From the NCBI RefSeq assembly GCF_022370635.2, contig NZ_CP092363.2, forward strand, positions 1 through 64,000: a DNA stretch of 64,000 nucleotides. Reading direction: 5' to 3'. The position numbers and the translations under genes were made by a program. This document shows, in pieces, positions 50,592-59,979 of the stretch. How positions within the stretch are numbered: the first letter of the stretch is position 1; each line of letters opens with the position of its first letter. The DNA is from Mycolicibacterium crocinum. Lineage in GTDB: Bacteria; Actinomycetota; Actinomycetes; Mycobacteriales; Mycobacteriaceae. The notes beneath the pieces were generated by a model. That model was not told the DNA's origin. It worked only from the letters and a program-made list of their open reading frames with translations, and ran no database searches.

Positions 50592-51371
50592 CTAATCCGC
50601 CGCAACCGCCAGCCCCGAGCCCTCTTTCGCACCGATCGCGGCGAACGCGCAGCGTAACCGGTCAGCGCGCGCCAACACCGAGTGCACCGCGAACGGTCGG
50701 CTGCTGTCTAGCTCGAGGACCGCCGGCGCGGTCCGCAGCTCCGCACTAGCCAGGCCCAACAACACCATCGTGGCGGGGCGCAGGTCATCATCGCGGGCGT
50801 CGATGACCAGCTCGTCGAGCCACTCCCTGCCGTCCTCATCGATGGCGAACCGGTCGGCCTGCCCGACCAGCCCGTCGATCACCGCGATGATCTCATCGCG
50901 GTGTGACTGCACCCAGGCCAATTCACCCGGCGCGCGCTCGCGGGACTCGCGCTCCAGGCGCCGGGCAGCGCGGGTGATCTTCTCATCTGGCCGGTCATAG
51001 CGCAGCAAGGCCTCCAGCCGATCGATACGGTCCAGCACGCCCTGCTTGCCCACCCCGACCTGGGCGCCCAGCTGCGACAGGAACAAGCCTCGGTCGATCC
51101 CGGCGCGCAGAAAGTGCAATTCCCGACGCCGGTCTTCCCACCACAGCCAATTATTGAGGGTCAACGCATCGCAGACATCGGCCTGCAGCACCCAGCGGGG
51201 AATGTCCACCCCGCTGAATTTCCGCAGGTAATCCAGCACTTCGCGGGGGTCGGAGTCCGCCGAATCCGGCAATCGGGACCGGTTACGATCCTCCACCTTG
51301 ATGCGCCGACTGGCGATCACCGTGATGGCCCGACCGACCTCACTGCGATGGACCTTCGGGCGGGCGGCCAC
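50592..51371 (-). CDS. Hypothetical protein, possible DNA-binding
   Basis: The 259-residue product has a helix-turn-helix-like segment near residues 93-120 (LSQLGAQVGVGKQGVLDRIDR) within a largely helical protein rich in Arg, Asp and Glu. It has no signal peptide or membrane helix. I do not recognise the family. It ends 11 bases before the stop of the convergent 50.4-kb gene and is divergent from the DprA-like gene. It may be a plasmid-borne regulator. Confidence 0.68.
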   Translation of the reverse strand: MAARPKVHRSEVGRAITVIASRRIKVEDRNRSRLPDSADSDPREVLDYLRKFSGVDIPRWVLQADVCDALTLNNWLWWEDRRRELHFLRAGIDRGLFLSQLGAQVGVGKQGVLDRIDRLEALLRYDRPDEKITRAARRLERESRERAPGELAWVQSHRDEIIAVIDGLVGQADRFAIDEDGREWLDELVIDARDDDLRPATMVLLGLASAELRTAPAVLELDSSRPFAVHSVLARADRLRCAFAAIGAKEGSGLAVAAD

Positions 51372-51552
51372 CCCATCAGTATTTCACTGACGGATAAATC
51401 GGCCGTTACCTGCGGATGAGCGTGTCGTGACACCGCGTCGCACCCATCGCGGTGGTTGGGGGCATCCCGAGCCGGTTACGGTCCGGCGAAAATCGCACCA
51501 CTATTTTCTCCGATGGCCGCCAGTGTCGGCGGCCGGCCCTACTGTGCTCCGC

Positions 51553-52497
51553 ATGGAGTCAGATGCCCACGCTGAGCACATCGCGATGCTGGCCCTGCTT
51601 CAGGAACGGCCAGCCTTGGCCGGCCAACGTCGCGGGGACACCAGCTGGCCGGCCATCTCAGCCGAAGTGTCGCTACGCGGCTCAGCCTGCGCACTGTGGC
51701 AGGACTTGCACCCGCTCACCTTCGACGGCATGGATTTCCAACCAGACCTCGACCGCGCCCACGCCCGGCTGGCCTCCTGGCGCGACGGCGATTTTCGGCT
51801 GATCACCGTCCTCGACGACGACTATCCGATGCAGCTGCGCACTGTCCACGACATGCCGCCGATCCTGTTCGTCAAAGGACACCTGCACGCCGACGACGTC
51901 GGCGTCTCGGTCGTGGGAGCCCGCGCGGCCAGCCAACGGGGCCGCGCGATGGCCGCCCACATCGCCACCGGCCTGGCCGAGCGCGGCATCATGGTGATCT
52001 CCGGGCTCGCCGCGGGCATCGATACCGCCGCACACCGCGCCACCCTCGCCGCCGGGGGACTGCCGATCGGGGTCATCGGCACCGGGATCTCCGGCGTCTA
52101 CCCGGACAACGACGCCAGCGCACAGCTGCACCGACAGGTCGCCACCGCCGGTGCCTTGGTGTCCCAGTTCTGGCCCAACGCCCCGCCGCACCGGCACAAC
52201 TTTCCGCTGCGCAACGCCACCATGTCTGGTCTCGGCTACGCCTCCGTCATCGTCGAAGCCGGCGAGCACAGCGGAACCAGAGTGCAGGCCCGCGCCGCCC
52301 TGGCCCACGGCCGGCCAGTCATCCTCACCGATACCGTCGCCGCCGGCACCCAGTGGGGTCAGGCCCTGACCGGCCGCCCCGGTGTGTACGTCGCCAGCAG
52401 TACCGCCGACGTTCTCGGCCTCGTCGAAGAACTCATCACGGCAGCACGCAACACCGACCTCGTCAGCCTGCCGGGTGCCTGCGACGATGCCCAGTGA
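51553..52497 (+). CDS. DprA/Smf-like DNA-processing protein
   Basis: DprA binds single-stranded DNA and loads RecA during uptake or conjugal establishment. The 314-residue product carries the Rossmann-like domain with VSVVGARAASQRGRAMA (about 117-133), GIMVISGLAAGIDTAAHRATL (about 143-163) and VIGTGISGVYP (about 173-183), matching DprA signatures. No separate winged-helix C-terminal domain is apparent. I start at ATG 51553; a longer frame from 51427 is less protein-like. Its end overlaps the next small frame. On a plasmid it may help protect or establish incoming single-stranded DNA. Confidence 0.88.
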   Translation: MESDAHAEHIAMLALLQERPALAGQRRGDTSWPAISAEVSLRGSACALWQDLHPLTFDGMDFQPDLDRAHARLASWRDGDFRLITVLDDDYPMQLRTVHDMPPILFVKGHLHADDVGVSVVGARAASQRGRAMAAHIATGLAERGIMVISGLAAGIDTAAHRATLAAGGLPIGVIGTGISGVYPDNDASAQLHRQVATAGALVSQFWPNAPPHRHNFPLRNATMSGLGYASVIVEAGEHSGTRVQARAALAHGRPVILTDTVAAGTQWGQALTGRPGVYVASSTADVLGLVEELITAARNTDLVSLPGACDDAQ

Positions 52498-52750
52498 CCG
52501 CACCGCTGAAATCTCCCGGCTGCTCACCAGCACCGCCGGAGGCTACCTGCACAACACCATCCGTGAAACCGGCCGCACGTGCTCGGTCTGCGCCGCACCG
52601 GTCGACCGATACCCAACCTGCTGGCGCTGCCAATCGAAGTCCCTCGCCGGGCTGGCCGACCTGGGTCGTCCCGCTGACCTACGCCATCACCGGGCGGCTA
52701 TTTGATGACGTTGCCGCGCACTGGGCGGCTCTTACCAAGCAAGTGATGCA
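52487..52750 (+). pseudogene. Fragment of a zinc-finger/phosphoribosyltransferase-like gene, frameshifted
   Basis: A 72-codon frame from ATG 52487, overlapping dprA, encodes LTSTAGGYLHNTIRETG followed by CSVC and CWRC pairs, the start of a ComF-like zinc-ribbon region. After about 52655 the protein-like sequence continues in another frame (PLTYAITGRLFDDVAAHW) and then fades out. This suggests a frameshift and loss of the catalytic part. A dprA-comF type pairing is often seen in plasmid and competence contexts. The family call is tentative. Confidence 0.45.
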
Positions 52751-52863
52751 CCGTGCATCACCACGGTCGCCGTGCGCTGATCGTTGCGGGCATGGACTGC
52801 ACAGCGCGCAGCGGGAGACGCACGATTCGCACAAACCGTTCGATCTCTGACTGCACTTTGTTC

Positions 52864-53151
52864 ATGGTGCCCTTGAGGCCCACAGCCAAAGGCTGGGTGG
52901 AACCGGGGCCTCCGCCGCGCTGCCCGCAAGGCCACCCCCTGCGCGGACCGCATCGGGTGTTGGTCGGCACGCAGCAGTGCGCCACCTGCTCACGCCGCGG
53001 CGAAAGGCCGCACCGGACTTACACTTGTCGCGCCTGCGGGGCCTCGGCGTACGACCCCCCGGAGCGGCCCGACTGTACCTTCACCGCCTTAGACGGCCGG
53101 CCACTTAACCAGGCCCGCAACAAGCCCGCGGAGTCAAAGACTCGGAGCTAG
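52864..53151 (+). CDS. Small Cys-rich protein, possible zinc ribbons
   Basis: The 95-residue product holds five cysteines after a CPQGHPL motif: CATC near residue 38, CRAC near residue 56 and a final Cys about 15 residues later. These could form one or two zinc-binding knuckles. No ribosome site is clear, so the start is uncertain; an in-frame start exists at 52753. The family is not recognised. Its tail is basic. Confidence 0.5.
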   Translation: MVPLRPTAKGWVEPGPPPRCPQGHPLRGPHRVLVGTQQCATCSRRGERPHRTYTCRACGASAYDPPERPDCTFTALDGRPLNQARNKPAESKTRS

Positions 53152-53211
53152 GCCTGGCCACCGATGGATCAGTGATGGCGACCGCACGCCGAACGCAAGC
53201 CGGGCCGGGAC

Positions 53212-53964
53212 TCAGTCCGCGATCTTGGCCAAGATCGCGTCGGTGACCTGCACCGGACGGTCGGCAATGTCGTAGGAGCACATCAGCCCGTCGACCACTG
53301 CGTTGGATTTGGCCGCCATGAACCGTGCGCACGCCCATCTCTTACTGTCGTCAGGCTGGCGGACCATCGTGGTCACTGCGCCGGTCTGAACAACATCGCC
53401 GATCGTCCAGTTCGGGGGCGTCAATCCATCACTGCGGGTCTCACTGACTTGCCGACCAGTGCAGGCTCTCCACTGGTCGGTGATGCGTTGAGCGGCCAAA
53501 GCAGCGGCGGCAGGATCAGGGAAGAGCACAATCATCTGCGCGACAGCGTGAGCCCCCTTGGGGCCGGGGTCCTTATAGGTCTGTCCGTAGGCATCGGTGG
53601 CGTTGAGGCCCGCGTAGGTGCTGGCCTCCCCATACACCATGGAGCTCAGGCACTGCGGCGGAGTGTAGTGGCTGGTGGCGTCGAGCTCCCAGAGTTTGGT
53701 GTCAACAGCCCCGGTCTCCAGCGCGGGCGAGCCTATGAGAGTTTGCATGTTCGGCAAATCGATCAGCAGCTGCGGCAGCGCTGCGGCTGTGACCGGGGGA
53801 GTGGGGGGCCGGGTTGGTTCGGCTGGTTTGGAAACGGGTTCCTTCAGGTTCGCGGTTCCGGGAACTGTTGTTGCGCAACCGGTTACGGTGTTGAGTGCGA
53901 CCAAGCAGAGAACGGCGGCGGCCCCGGGTGCGACGAGACGTCGACGAGGCGGGGATGTGGTCAT
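53212..53964 (-). CDS. Lipoprotein with PknH sensor-like extracellular domain
   Basis: The 250-residue product has a signal peptide ending in a lipobox VTGC (Cys about residue 30), a Pro/Thr-rich spacer, and an extracellular domain (about 60-250) with four cysteines. Its features (CLSSMVYGEASTYAGL; WRACTGRQVSE; CSYDIADRPVQVTDAILAKI) resemble the PknH extracellular sensor family. Such domains occur alone as mycobacterial lipoproteins. It overlaps the metalloprotease gene by 4 bases (ATGA), so the two are coupled. A role in sensing or binding envelope ligands near the kinases of this region is inferred. Confidence 0.82.
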   Translation of the reverse strand: MTTSPPRRRLVAPGAAAVLCLVALNTVTGCATTVPGTANLKEPVSKPAEPTRPPTPPVTAAALPQLLIDLPNMQTLIGSPALETGAVDTKLWELDATSHYTPPQCLSSMVYGEASTYAGLNATDAYGQTYKDPGPKGAHAVAQMIVLFPDPAAAALAAQRITDQWRACTGRQVSETRSDGLTPPNWTIGDVVQTGAVTTMVRQPDDSKRWACARFMAAKSNAVVDGLMCSYDIADRPVQVTDAILAKIAD

Positions 53965-55451
53965 GGCAGATACCTTTGATAGCAGCTGTCAGCGGTTGAG
54001 CTGAGCAGTCCGGAGCGAAACGCCGCGATCCGGGTGAAGCCGGCTGGCACAGTGTCGTTGTTGACATCGCTGGCGACGAGTCCGTTGGTGAGGAGCCCCG
54101 CGACCGCTTCGTCGAGGTCACCGGCGGTGAGTTGGAGTTGCTTTCCGGATGCGACGTCGACGCGCTTGGCCATGGCGCGTTGCGCGAAACCGGTTAAGCA
54201 TGCCGTTCGCAGCGCGGTGGTCGCCGAGTCAAGGGGTACGCCTCGCTGGCGCTGCAAGGCCAGTAGGTATCGAGAAGTGACCACCGACAACGCGGTGTTA
54301 TCACCTTGGAGGAGAACGTGTTTGGACTCGTCGGACGGTGTCCCCATCTTCTGGAGTACATCGAGGTTGACCACGACGGTGTTGGCCGACGGGCAGTACC
54401 AGGCAGGCGTTTCGGGAGCGGGGTGTGACGCGCAGCTGACGCGGGAGGCGTCGACGGCCAGGGTGGGCGGCTGATCGGGGGAGAAGATCTTGCCGAGGAT
54501 CTCCACCAAGGTGTTCAGCGTCTCCTCGGTGATGGTGACTTGCCCGGACTGCAAAGTCCCGCTCGATTCGGCCTGCAGAACAAGCGGTAGATCGCCGCGA
54601 CGACGGGTGATTTCGTCCATTGAGATCGTGGCGCACGCGCCAGCGCCCGCACTGAAGCCCTTTTGGACGGCGCTGACCCGATCCAGTGCGGTGCCGTGTC
54701 CGTCCTCGAGAAGTCTCATCCGCCGCGGAGTGATGACCGGATCGCGGATGGTGATCGCGCCAGCCAGGACGTGATTGAGACCGTCGCCGGTGCTGAGCGT
54801 GAACCGCGGTGATCGGCCCTCGGCCACCCAGCGCAGGTAGCTGCCGGCGAAGCAGTCGGCTTGCTGTTCGGCAACCAGGGTGGGGGTGTCGCGCTCGACG
54901 AGGTCGGCCATCTCCTGGATGGCGTGGCCGTATTCGTGGGCGAACAACCCCGCGACCGCGGCCTGACCGAAGTACTTCTCGGTGACCGGCACCATGACCG
55001 CGCGATCCCAGGCGATCAGGTCATCGCGTGGGCAGAAGAACGCGTTGACCTCGTCATAGGTAGTTTCACCGCACAGCACCGGGCTGGCGGCATCGGTGGA
55101 GTCGTAGGACACCAGGGTGTCGACCGGAGCGAAGCTGCCCTGCAGGCTGTGGGGATAGGCCTGCTGCCAGTAGTGGGTGATGTCGTCGATGCTCACGGCG
55201 GCCAGCCGGTCGACCTGCCCGTTGTCACTTCCGCGCACCGACCCTGACGGCGCCGGTGCGTTATCGCGCATGCCGCTGGCCCCGTCCTCGGCGACCAGGC
55301 CCGCGACCCGGAACGGCTGGTCCGGCCCGGAAAGCAGGATTCCCGGGACGCTGGCCGCACAACTTGCGGCGGTCAGGGTGGCCGCCAGTGCTGCCGCCGC
55401 ACACGCACCGCTGCGCCTGCGTGCCCACACGGAGCTTGCTGGAGTGCTCAC
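53961..55451 (-). CDS. Exported zinc metalloprotease lipoprotein
   Basis: The 496-residue product has an N-terminal signal with lipobox AASC (about residue 30) and a metalloprotease-type domain with HEYGHAIQEM (HExxH, about 172-176). A downstream acidic residue likely completes the zinc site, and a long C-terminal helical part follows. Similar predicted neutral zinc metallopeptidases are common in mycobacteria. I use GTG 55451, which has GAGGGG about 11 bases upstream; the frame is open to 55634. It is followed by the PknH-sensor-like lipoprotein gene. Confidence 0.8.
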   Translation of the reverse strand: MSTPASSVWARRRSGACAAAALAATLTAASCAASVPGILLSGPDQPFRVAGLVAEDGASGMRDNAPAPSGSVRGSDNGQVDRLAAVSIDDITHYWQQAYPHSLQGSFAPVDTLVSYDSTDAASPVLCGETTYDEVNAFFCPRDDLIAWDRAVMVPVTEKYFGQAAVAGLFAHEYGHAIQEMADLVERDTPTLVAEQQADCFAGSYLRWVAEGRSPRFTLSTGDGLNHVLAGAITIRDPVITPRRMRLLEDGHGTALDRVSAVQKGFSAGAGACATISMDEITRRRGDLPLVLQAESSGTLQSGQVTITEETLNTLVEILGKIFSPDQPPTLAVDASRVSCASHPAPETPAWYCPSANTVVVNLDVLQKMGTPSDESKHVLLQGDNTALSVVTSRYLLALQRQRGVPLDSATTALRTACLTGFAQRAMAKRVDVASGKQLQLTAGDLDEAVAGLLTNGLVASDVNNDTVPAGFTRIAAFRSGLLSSTADSCYQRYLP

Positions 55452-55564
55452 AATGCGTTGAACCCCTCGTTCGGCAGTGTTGCTGGCGGCCTGGTCATTG
55501 TGGCACCTCGGCGCGGTCGGGTGCGCGCTGTTGTCGACAGTGCCGCGTTGCAGCTGATCGGGCC

Positions 55565-56371
55565 TCATGCCGGAACTTGACTGGTGATCGTCTGGATGGC
55601 TTGGGATGCTTGACCTTTGGGATCGCGCCCACACACCAGGACATCAATGGCGATGTTGCTGGTGGTCGAGGCATGGCCCCGTTCACAGCCCCAGTCGGCG
55701 CCGGAAACGTCTTGCGACATGATCATCATGGTTCGCTCGGGGTTGGAATCAGCAGTGCCGAACCGCCAGGTTTGTGGGGCGGTCGGATTGTCCGCAGGGG
55801 TGTAGGTGATCGCGCGGGTGGCGCACTCGCGCCATTCGCGGGCGATGCGGCTCTCGTAGCGGCGCCTCGATCCCTCGTCCGCGAACCCGATCACGGCTTG
55901 GGTGAGGGTGTGGTCAGGGTGGGCGCCCGAATCGCTGGCCGTGCCGACCGCCACCCCGGTATAGGCGTCGTCGGTGTAGGAGGCAGCCTCGCCCGGGCCC
56001 CAGGGGCTGGCGCAGTGCGGGTCGCTGATGTCCTTGGCGGTGTTGAGGAAACCGGCTGACGGGCCGCGAACCTGCATCGATCGGCTCGAACCGGTGATAG
56101 CGGCCGCCTGCTCGGCCGACAGCAGCGAGGCCGCCAGATCCGCCGACGAGAACGGTCCCACCGTCGACGGGGAACCATTGGGGGTCCCCGACCCATCGGT
56201 GAAGGCCGCCACACCCCCCCACACAGCGGCCTGAGCACCCGGCGTACCTGCTGCGACCGCCAACGCCACAGCGACGCTCGCAAACGCCCCGATGGACACC
56301 AGCCGCCGAGGTACATCACGCACCGCCCCGGCCCGGGACCGGAGGTGCTTTAGTTTCAAGTGAAGCAGCAT
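55565..56371 (-). CDS. Exported PknH sensor-like protein
   Basis: The 268-residue product has an N-terminal signal or anchor (about 28-48; GAFASVAVALAVAAGTPGAQA) without lipobox Cys, and an extracellular domain with four cysteines (CASPWG, WRECATR, WGCERG, DVLVCGRD) spaced as in the PknH sensor family, including a final DVLVCG motif with a downstream helix. It lies 113 bases upstream of the metalloprotease gene. ATG 56371 is chosen because the extra upstream part is not signal-like. Probably binds a ligand in the periplasm. Confidence 0.8.
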   Translation of the reverse strand: MLLHLKLKHLRSRAGAVRDVPRRLVSIGAFASVAVALAVAAGTPGAQAAVWGGVAAFTDGSGTPNGSPSTVGPFSSADLAASLLSAEQAAAITGSSRSMQVRGPSAGFLNTAKDISDPHCASPWGPGEAASYTDDAYTGVAVGTASDSGAHPDHTLTQAVIGFADEGSRRRYESRIAREWRECATRAITYTPADNPTAPQTWRFGTADSNPERTMMIMSQDVSGADWGCERGHASTTSNIAIDVLVCGRDPKGQASQAIQTITSQVPA

Positions 56372-56669
56372 GGTCGACAGGCTAACCCTGGCCGTCCCTC
56401 CAGTGCAATAGTGAGAGTTAAAGCGGCATAGAAGTTGGACTCGCCAGGCTCGACAGGTCCGTCGCGGCAACGAGGGCCGCCGTCAACGGCGTGATGTGCG
56501 AGAAGGCTGTGTACCGCGGGGGAGTTGGCAGAGCGGTGCCGAGGGCTGACCTAACGATTTCACCGTGCTGAGTCCCACTCCGTCGCCAGCATGCAATACT
56601 TGTTTCTAGTGCAGCACGCAGGTGTGGGTGCGGTGGTGCCGCAGGTGTTGGATGATAGGAGTGCGTCTC

Positions 56670-57788
56670 GTGGATCACACGCCGACGTTGATCGTGCGAG
56701 TCGGTGCACAGACCCGCGTGGTGAACCCTGCCGATGGGCCGATCGTGCTGGGCCGCGACAGCGCGGCCGCGATCCAACTCCCTGACGAGGGCATCTCGCG
56801 TCGACATGTTCGCCTGGAACCGCATCCCGGTGGCTGGTTGGCGGTCGACACCAGTACCAACGGGATCTATGTCAGCGGGCGCAGGCGCAGCTCAGTGCCA
56901 ATTGCCGATGGTCTGCGGCTACACCTGGGTCACCCCACTGAGGGCATTGTCGTGGTCTTCGAACATGCCCGCGACGGGCACACCGAGCTGGCTCCCGTGA
57001 CCGCGGGGCCCGCCAGGGTCGCCGACCCAGCGGCTCAGGTTCCCGCCGCTTCTGCCGGGGCCGATGACGACGAGCTCGACGAGGACCTTTCCGGTGACAT
57101 CGACCCTGCCATCGCACATGTGGGCGCAGCCGTGGCGGCGCGCCGAGCCGAACTTGACCTCACTCAACGCGGCCTCGCGCGGGACGGGATCGTGGCGGGA
57201 GCCACCCTGATCGCACTGGAAAAGGGTCGCCGCTGGCCGCGTAACGCGACGTTGGGCAAGCTGGAAGGTGCCTTGGGTTGGGGGCCCGGCACGCTCAATC
57301 AGTTGCGTGAGGACGCTGCCGCGGCGACGTCGGATGCGGTGCCGGCCTCCACCCTCGCCGATGTCATCGACCTTGCCTTGGCGACCTTGTCCGCCCGCAT
57401 CGGCGACCTGCCTGAGCCCTCCAATCCGGACTACACGGCCCGCGCCACCTCGATTCTGACCGAGTTGCACAAGCTCGAGATCACCACCGCCGGCGCCGCG
57501 CGAAACGCCAGAGGCTCGGCGGCCCTAGCCGTAGCGTTGGGCGCCGTTCGGGCCCGCTACAACGACCTCATGTTGGCTTCCGCACAGGCACCCAACGCTA
57601 CAGTCGGACAACGGCTTTACGCCGCGCGTCGTGCGCTCGGTTTGAGTGCAGAGGAGGCGGCCAACGCCGCTGGTATCGCCACCATCGAGCTGCTGGCGGC
57701 TGAGGCCGGTGAGCAACTCGATGCCCGCCCTACCGCGGCCCTCGAAGCGCTCCTCGACCAGCTTGCGCCCGTCGTCCCCACCGCCTGA
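56670..57788 (+). CDS. FHA-domain and XRE helix-turn-helix fusion protein
   Basis: Residues 1-95 form a forkhead-associated domain with GRDSAAAIQLPDEGISRRHV and STNGIYVSG, the conserved phosphothreonine-binding loops (GR, SxRH, TNG). An acidic linker follows, then an XRE-type helix-turn-helix (about 155-205; AELDLTQRGLARDGIVAGAT) and a second helix-turn-helix-like end (about 315-372; RRALGLSAEEAANAAGIATI). GTG 56670 has AGGAG 8 bases upstream. The FHA domain should bind a phosphothreonine protein, and the two kinases next door are natural partners. Such fusions link kinase signalling to transcription (inference). Confidence 0.86.
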   Translation: MDHTPTLIVRVGAQTRVVNPADGPIVLGRDSAAAIQLPDEGISRRHVRLEPHPGGWLAVDTSTNGIYVSGRRRSSVPIADGLRLHLGHPTEGIVVVFEHARDGHTELAPVTAGPARVADPAAQVPAASAGADDDELDEDLSGDIDPAIAHVGAAVAARRAELDLTQRGLARDGIVAGATLIALEKGRRWPRNATLGKLEGALGWGPGTLNQLREDAAAATSDAVPASTLADVIDLALATLSARIGDLPEPSNPDYTARATSILTELHKLEITTAGAARNARGSAALAVALGAVRARYNDLMLASAQAPNATVGQRLYAARRALGLSAEEAANAAGIATIELLAAEAGEQLDARPTAALEALLDQLAPVVPTA

Positions 57789-57901
57789 AGCCCGAAGGGT
57801 CGAGACGGCGCGAGCGAAGGGCTGCTACTGAGAGTGCCCGGGCCCACCGCGCAGCCCGCTGGACAGGCACGGTGTCCGCACTCCGCAGCGAGACCAGCCC
57901 A

Positions 57902-59941
57902 TCAATTCATCGGGGTAGGCACCCACACCGGCGGGTCCGCACCGATATTGATCTTCTTCCCGGTCAGGTAGAGCGTGACGGAATAGTCCTTCCGGATACC
58001 GGTGCCATCGCTGCGCTGCACATCGGCTAGCCACTCGATAGCACCGCCGGTCATCGTCACAATCATCGTCGCCGGATCGAGTTCAAAGGCGGCCCCACCA
58101 ATCGAGACCACCTTCGTCAGATTGAACGTGTTCACGTCAACGGCTCCCACCGTCGTGCCAGGGCGGGAACCCTTCTGGCACGAGCCATTGGGGCAGCAAT
58201 CAGGTGGGTAGGGGCCGCCGTGGAAGCAATACCGCGCGCGCGCCTCCAACGCGTCGAGCACCGCCTGTCGGCCAGTGTCATTCAAGGTGATGCTCGGAAG
58301 TATCGGTGCGGCCGAAGCGCCGGCCACGCTTTCCAGCAGCAGAGGCTTGACCTCAGCGGACACATCGACGAACTTGTTGGCCGAATCGACCGGGGGCAAG
58401 CCGGGAAACAGTGTCAGCGTCGGCCCGCCCAGGCTCGGCAGCCCGCCGATGCCAACCGCCCTCAATCCCTCATTTGGCCCGCCCCCGGGGGGCCCCAACG
58501 GGACCTGGACCGTGGTGGCATCAAGTTTCCACTTGCCGTCAGATTTTCGTACTGTCACATCGGCCTGGGACGGCTGGGAGCCGAAAGTGGCTGCTAAATG
58601 CAGCCGTTCGGTCGTGGGGACCTCGGTACCCACCGGGTCAAGGTTGGTGACCGAGATGTTAGTGACCGGCAGCGAAGCAAGCCCGGCCTTCAACACCGCA
58701 TCGGTCAGCAGGTGGGTGTCAGCCGGCGCCGAGGCACTCAGCGACAGCGCGGTGGCTGCATCGCCGGACGCTAGGGCCTGCACGTACCGTTCGCCGGCTT
58801 CCCGCGCCGCCTGATGTTCAGCGGCGATGTGCTGGGTCTTGTTGTGGGCGGTCACCGCCCTGACACCGATGACGGAAGCTACCGCCGCGAGCACCGCGGC
58901 GACAGCGCCGATCACCAGCAGGCGTCGACGCCGGCGCCCGGCAGGCCTGACTGCTATCTCAGGGGCCCAGCTGTGTGCGAAGTCGGGCGGTGACGCTGCC
59001 GGTGGGGGTGTCCAGGACGGTGAGTGTTCAGCATCCCAGGGTTGGCCGGTGGGGGTGTGGTGGGTGGGGGTTGCTGTGGCGGTGGGGTCGGCGGTCATGT
59101 CGGCGATCTGGGCGGTGAGCGCGGTGGCGAAGTCGTTGCAGCGGGCGAAACGCTGGTGTGGGTGTTTGGACAGTGCGCGGGCGAGGATGGGGTCCAGGGC
59201 GGCCAGGTCGGGGCGGGTTTGTCCGGGCAGTGGGGGAGGGCTGCTCAGGTGGGCGCTGATGACGGCGACGGGGTTGGAGTGGTCGAAGAGTTTGGTGCCG
59301 GTCAGCAGGTGGTAGGCGGTGGCTGCCAGGGCGTATTGGTCGGCGCGGCCGTCGATGTCGTCGCCGCGTAGTTGTTCTGGGGCGGCGTAGGCGACGGTTC
59401 CCACGGTCATGTTGGTCATGGTCAGGCCGCTGATGTCGTTGAGGTTTCGGGCGATGCCGAAGTCGGTCAACAACACTCGTGGCGGCGACCCGTCGGTGGG
59501 GGTGGTGATCATGATGTTGGCGGGTTTGATGTCGCGGTGCATCAGGCCGCGGGAGTGGGCGTAGTCGAGGGCTTCAGCGACGGCGGCGATGACCGCGGCG
59601 ACCTCGTGGGCGGGCATGCCGGCCGGATAGCGTTGGCGCAGTTGGGCGCCCAGATCGGTGCCCTCGACGTAGTCCATGGTGATCCACAGCTGGGCGTCGC
59701 ATTCGCCGCGGTCGTGCACCCCGACGATGTGGGGATGCCACAGTGAGGCCGCCAGATCAGCCTCACGCACAAAGCGTTGCCGGTACTCCTGGTCGGCGGA
59801 GACATCAGCCGGCAACACCTTCATCGCCTCACGACGACCCATCCGCGGGTGGGCCACCCGGTACACCTCACCCATCCCACCCGCGCCCAGCAAACACTCC
59901 ACCCGATAACCCGCGAACACCGAACCAGGACTCAACGGCAT
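57902..59941 (-). CDS. Transmembrane Ser/Thr protein kinase, copy A
   Basis: The product from MPLSPGS has a Hanks-type kinase domain (about 12-275) with the glycine loop GAGGMGEVY, catalytic Lys in AMKVL, HRDIKPAN loop and DFGIARN. A Pro-rich juxtamembrane part with one membrane helix (about 345-370) and an external domain follow. That domain has an NTF2-like region (about 380-480) and a Cys-rich end (CFHGG, CCPNGSC). The kinase domain is encoded by DNA nearly identical to copy B, but the external domain differs. The gene lies 113 bases from the convergent FHA-XRE gene. Confidence 0.92.
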   Translation of the reverse strand: MPLSPGSVFAGYRVECLLGAGGMGEVYRVAHPRMGRREAMKVLPADVSADQEYRQRFVREADLAASLWHPHIVGVHDRGECDAQLWITMDYVEGTDLGAQLRQRYPAGMPAHEVAAVIAAVAEALDYAHSRGLMHRDIKPANIMITTPTDGSPPRVLLTDFGIARNLNDISGLTMTNMTVGTVAYAAPEQLRGDDIDGRADQYALAATAYHLLTGTKLFDHSNPVAVISAHLSSPPPLPGQTRPDLAALDPILARALSKHPHQRFARCNDFATALTAQIADMTADPTATATPTHHTPTGQPWDAEHSPSWTPPPAASPPDFAHSWAPEIAVRPAGRRRRRLLVIGAVAAVLAAVASVIGVRAVTAHNKTQHIAAEHQAAREAGERYVQALASGDAATALSLSASAPADTHLLTDAVLKAGLASLPVTNISVTNLDPVGTEVPTTERLHLAATFGSQPSQADVTVRKSDGKWKLDATTVQVPLGPPGGGPNEGLRAVGIGGLPSLGGPTLTLFPGLPPVDSANKFVDVSAEVKPLLLESVAGASAAPILPSITLNDTGRQAVLDALEARARYCFHGGPYPPDCCPNGSCQKGSRPGTTVGAVDVNTFNLTKVVSIGGAAFELDPATMIVTMTGGAIEWLADVQRSDGTGIRKDYSVTLYLTGKKINIGADPPVWVPTPMN
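59046..59936. repeat. 891-bp direct repeat, copy A (second copy 61127-62017)
   Basis: This segment encodes almost the whole kinase domain of copy A and matches 61127-62017 at an offset of 2081 bases. Differences seen by eye are two at the left edge, a cluster of about eight around 59833-59845, and one at 59916. The encoded residues from RREAMKVL to the end of the repeat are identical. Similarity falls off sharply outside it. Confidence 0.9.
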
Positions 59942-59979
59942 GGGCAAATCGTAGGTCACCGTCGGCGACGAGCCGACAG

